IMG/VR virus record: IMGVR_UViG_3300042691_020068
Location: 1-23,010 of that record
Direction: 5' to 3' (one strand)
From: a virus
Length of the DNA: 23,010 nucleotides
A model generated the notes under the pieces. That model saw nothing but the letters and a program-made list of their open reading frames with translations. It did no database searches and had not been told where the DNA came from. This document shows positions 21,629-23,010 of this stretch, piece by piece. The position numbers were made by a program, and so were the translations under genes. Numbering within the stretch: the first letter of the stretch is position 1; each line of letters opens with the position of its first letter.

Positions 21629-21913
21629 ATGAAAAACAGAAATTATATGGGTGAAAAGAAAAAACAAATTATCAATAATAAACTTAAAGAAAAAAATAAA
21701 GATTATAGTGTTATTATTTTTGACTGGATTGAAGGTGTTTTAACAAAAACAGAATATTTTTTTGAAACAATTGAAGAGGCAAAAAAATTTGTTGAAACAC
21801 AAACAGGGGATATAAAAATATATAATCAAGATAAACAAGTGGTTCACTCTGAGAAAAAAGAAAAAAAATACGCTAAAATAAAACATAAAGAAGACGAAGA
21901 TTCTTACGCATAA
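21629..21913 (+). CDS. Uncharacterised 94-aa protein
   Basis: This is a small, lysine-rich protein with a central DYSVIIFDWIEGVLTKTEYF segment, a helix EEAKKFVETQ, and a C-terminal DIKIYNQDKQVVHS followed by charged residues and a terminal DSYA. The IKIY-N/D-x-x-x-x-VHS strand and acidic tail ending SYA are features I have noticed in other small phage proteins without known function. It lies 15 nt after the glycosyltransferase gene and is probably co-transcribed with it. Confidence 0.55.
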   Translation: MKNRNYMGEKKKQIINNKLKEKNKDYSVIIFDWIEGVLTKTEYFFETIEEAKKFVETQTGDIKIYNQDKQVVHSEKKEKKYAKIKHKEDEDSYA

Positions 21914-21940
21914 AAAAATTTTCTTTTTAAATATATTTTG

Positions 21941-21948
21941 TATATTTG
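21941..21948 (+). promoter_or_regulatory. TATATTTG -7 box before 35-codon ORF
   Basis: This is an exact match to the Bacteroidetes TAnnTTTG element, 17 nt before the ATG at 21966. A good TTG at -33 is not visible. Confidence 0.45.
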
Positions 21949-21965
21949 TATATACTTATTAAATA

Positions 21966-22073
21966 ATGAAACTAAATTCGAACATATTACCCATTTTGAA
22001 TCCATTAAATAATGGAAACAGAAGAGTTATGCCATTAATAGGTATGATGTGTTCGGATAAAATTCTTTTATAA
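21966..22073 (+). CDS. Possible 35-aa peptide
   Basis: This short ORF encodes 35 residues beginning MKLNSNILPILNPLNNGNRR and ending CSDKILL. It has no known motif. The case for it is context: it lies between a TATATTTG box and a strong terminator, fills most of that 150-nt transcript, and has an A-rich region before the ATG as other genes here do. The transcript could instead be a small RNA with no coding function. The N-terminus is moderately hydrophobic but not a signal peptide. Confidence 0.35.
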   Translation: MKLNSNILPILNPLNNGNRRVMPLIGMMCSDKILL

Positions 22074-22096
22074 AAAAATATAACAAATAAAGAAAT

Positions 22097-22128
22097 AACC
22101 CGAACAAAAAAAAAGTTCGGGTTTTTTT
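22097..22128 (+). terminator. Rho-independent terminator
   Basis: The nine-base-pair stem AACCCGAAC / GTTCGGGTT with an all-A loop is followed by seven T. It separates the 35-codon ORF unit from the tRNA operon. Confidence 0.9.
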
Positions 22129-22157
22129 GTTTTAACGATCTTTGTTTTTTATATTTG
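22127..22157 (+). promoter_or_regulatory. Promoter of tRNA-Leu / mRNA / tRNA operon
   Basis: TTG (22127-22129, made from the T-tract of the preceding terminator) is followed after 20 nt by TATATTTG (22150-22157), an excellent fit to a Bacteroidetes -33/-7 promoter. The start would lie about 15 nt before tRNA-Leu. Confidence 0.6.
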
Positions 22158-22177
22158 CTTTAGTTCTTTGAAATAAT

Positions 22178-22263
22178 ACCTTGGTGGTGGAACAGGTAGA
22201 CACGCAGGACTTAAAATCCTGTGGACCGAAACGTCCGTGCGGGTTCGATTCCCGCCTGAGGTA
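22178..22263 (+). tRNA. tRNA-Leu (TAA)
   Basis: The 86-nt class II tRNA has acceptor ACCTTGG / CTGAGGT, and anticodon stem CAGGA / TCCTG around the loop CTTAAAA with anticodon TAA. A long variable arm GGACCGAAACGTCC follows, then T-arm GCGGG / CCCGC with TTCGATT and discriminator A. CCA is not encoded. It is the first element of a tRNA-mRNA-tRNA-tRNA unit. Confidence 0.93.
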
Positions 22264-22264
22264 C

Positions 22265-22282
22265 TAACACTATCGTTCTTTG
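22265..22282. repeat. Left arm of 18-bp inverted repeat
   Basis: TAACACTATCGTTCTTTG begins one base after tRNA-Leu and is the inverted complement of 22666-22683, with one difference that gives a G-U pair in RNA. The last eight bases, GTTCTTTG, also occur just before tRNA-Leu at 22163-22170. Confidence 0.9.
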
Positions 22283-22301
22283 GAAAAAGGAGAAAATTAA
22301 T

Positions 22302-22652
22302 ATGGATATTTTATCATTTATTTTAGGAATGTCTATAGTGGTGGTTATCGCAGTTGCGATAGTTGCCGTTATAGCCTTTGTTAAGGTGAATAAACATAAC
22401 AAAGAAATAGAAATAATACATCAAATTATTGGAAGAAGATTTGATGAAACTCATCAAATTCTTGAAAAAGAAATTGATAATCAAAACAGAGAACGCGATG
22501 TGGTCATTCAAGAAATATATAGAAAATTTGATGACCAAAACAGAGAGAGAGATTCTATTGTTAACGACATTTATCGAACAATTGATTCTCGTCTTGATAA
22601 ACTTGATAATAAATTGTCCGGTACTTTAGGTGCTAAACAAATAATAAACTAA
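22302..22652 (+). CDS. Single-pass membrane protein with coiled coil, strong Shine-Dalgarno
   Basis: This 116-residue protein has an N-terminal membrane segment (about residues 4-27, rich in Ile/Val/Ala). A basic turn VNKHNK follows, then a long heptad-like helix (about 35-105) with two similar blocks ending in QNRERD. I do not recognise a family; the shape resembles small envelope-anchored coiled-coil proteins. AAGGAG (22287-22292) lies 9 nt before the ATG, and is the only strong Shine-Dalgarno I found in the window. The gene sits between tRNA-Leu and tRNA-Arg and is bounded by an 18-bp inverted repeat. Confidence 0.75.
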   Translation: MDILSFILGMSIVVVIAVAIVAVIAFVKVNKHNKEIEIIHQIIGRRFDETHQILEKEIDNQNRERDVVIQEIYRKFDDQNRERDSIVNDIYRTIDSRLDKLDNKLSGTLGAKQIIN

Positions 22653-22665
22653 AAAATAAAAATAT

Positions 22666-22683
22666 CAAAGAACGGTAGTGTTA
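22666..22683. repeat. Right arm of 18-bp inverted repeat
   Basis: CAAAGAACGGTAGTGTTA ends 4 nt before tRNA-Arg and can pair in full with 22265-22282 (17 Watson-Crick pairs and one G-U). Confidence 0.9.
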
Positions 22684-22687
22684 ATTT

Positions 22688-22759
22688 GGTCCGGTAGCTC
22701 AATGGAAGAGCAACAGCCTTCTAAGCTGTAGGTTAGTGGTTCGACCCCACTCCGGATCA
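22688..22759 (+). tRNA. tRNA-Arg (TCT)
   Basis: The 72-nt cloverleaf has acceptor GGTCCGG / CCGGATC, D-stem GCTC / GAGC, and anticodon stem ACAGC / GCTGT around CTTCTAA with anticodon TCT. T-stem AGTGG / CCACT and discriminator A complete it, and CCA is not encoded. It reads AGA, a common Arg codon in this AT-rich genome. Confidence 0.95.
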
Positions 22760-22764
22760 CTTTT

Positions 22765-22838
22765 CGGGATGTAGTACAGTCCGGTAGTATGCTTGGTTTG
22801 GGACCAAGAGGTCGTAGGTTCGAATCCTGCCATCCCGA
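22765..22838 (+). tRNA. tRNA-Pro (TGG)
   Basis: The 74-nt cloverleaf has acceptor CGGGATG / CATCCCG, anticodon stem CTTGG / CCAAG around TTTGGGA with anticodon TGG, a T-arm with TTCGAAT and discriminator A. CCA is not encoded. It follows tRNA-Arg after 5 nt. Confidence 0.95.
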
Positions 22839-22853
22839 CTTAAAAAATAAAAT

Positions 22854-23010
22854 ATGAAATACAAAATTACCATTAGTGGAAGAGGTGGGGATGTTTATGT
22901 TCATGAATTAAATAAAGAACAAAGAAAAGTTCTTTCAGAAGCATCTGTTGATAATGTTATTACATCCAAAATGGATTATGATGAAATCAGTGAAGTTTTG
23001 GGTCATTTAG
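22854..23010 (+). CDS. Uncharacterised protein, N-terminal 52 residues
   Basis: The gene runs off the right edge. The visible part starts MKYKITISGRGGDVYVHELN, a beta-hairpin-like start with a Gly-Gly turn, and then becomes helical and charged. I have seen similar starts in small unknown phage proteins. It begins 15 nt after tRNA-Pro without a terminator between and probably belongs to the same transcript. Confidence 0.55.
   Translation, partial: MKYKITISGRGGDVYVHELNKEQRKVLSEASVDNVITSKMDYDEISEVLGHL

Noticed and set aside
22665-22904. Minus-strand ORF with GWQDSNLRPLGPKPS-type sequence
   Set aside because: It is the antisense translation of the tRNA-Arg and tRNA-Pro genes, a known false protein type in databases; the same applies to 22211-22402 opposite tRNA-Leu.

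Overview
This looks like part of the genome of a large, AT-rich T4-like tailed phage (myovirus) whose host is probably a member of the Bacteroidetes (Flavobacteriia-like). The T4 assignment rests on a head and packaging block with recognisable gp23, gp22, gp21, gp20 and gp17 homologues in collinear order. The host inference rests on three things: a phage-encoded ribosomal protein bS21 of the short Bacteroidetes type, an almost complete lack of Shine-Dalgarno sequences before start codons, and -33 TTG / -7 TAnnTTTG-like promoters in front of several plus-strand units.

Layout. From 1 to 14492 almost everything is on the minus strand. Read in transcription order (right to left), the block holds a TKWCT-motif protein, a small heat-shock protein, an unknown protein, a KTSC protein overlapping a nucleotidyltransferase, three or four probable virion or unknown proteins, large terminase, portal, a possible head-core protein, an unknown 141-aa protein, prohead protease, acidic scaffold and the start of the major capsid protein. 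Rho-independent terminators and a recurring GTATTTATA-type box divide it into several units. One small plus-strand gene, bS21, is embedded in this block and ends tail-to-tail with a head gene inside a shared terminator hairpin.

At 14493-14580 transcription diverges. The plus strand then carries a ClpC-like double AAA+ unfoldase without its N-domain, a candidate small RNA with its own promoter and terminator, a tiny lipoprotein, and a tightly overlapping operon (17028-19650). That operon contains an N4BP2/Pnkp-like kinase, an 81-aa orphan, a T4 Rnl1-type RNA ligase, a cyclic-phosphate-processing receiver-like (cREC) protein and a pyrimidine-dimer-glycosylase-like protein. Next come a tRNA-Asp, a SLOG-family protein, a GT-B glycosyltransferase and small unknown genes. 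The window closes with a tRNA-Leu / mRNA / tRNA-Arg / tRNA-Pro transcription unit in which the internal mRNA is bounded by an 18-bp inverted repeat.

How the genes may work together (inference). The minus block builds and fills the head. The plus block appears aimed at host translation and RNA: bS21 could alter ribosomes, the tRNAs could supplement codons, the kinase/ligase/cREC set could repair cleaved tRNAs, and the Clp unfoldase could redirect host ClpP. The least conventional signals are the stem-bounded mRNA between tRNA genes, which has the only strong Shine-Dalgarno I found; the candidate sRNA whose hairpin is complementary to a late-gene mRNA; and the TATTTATA-type putative late promoter box.
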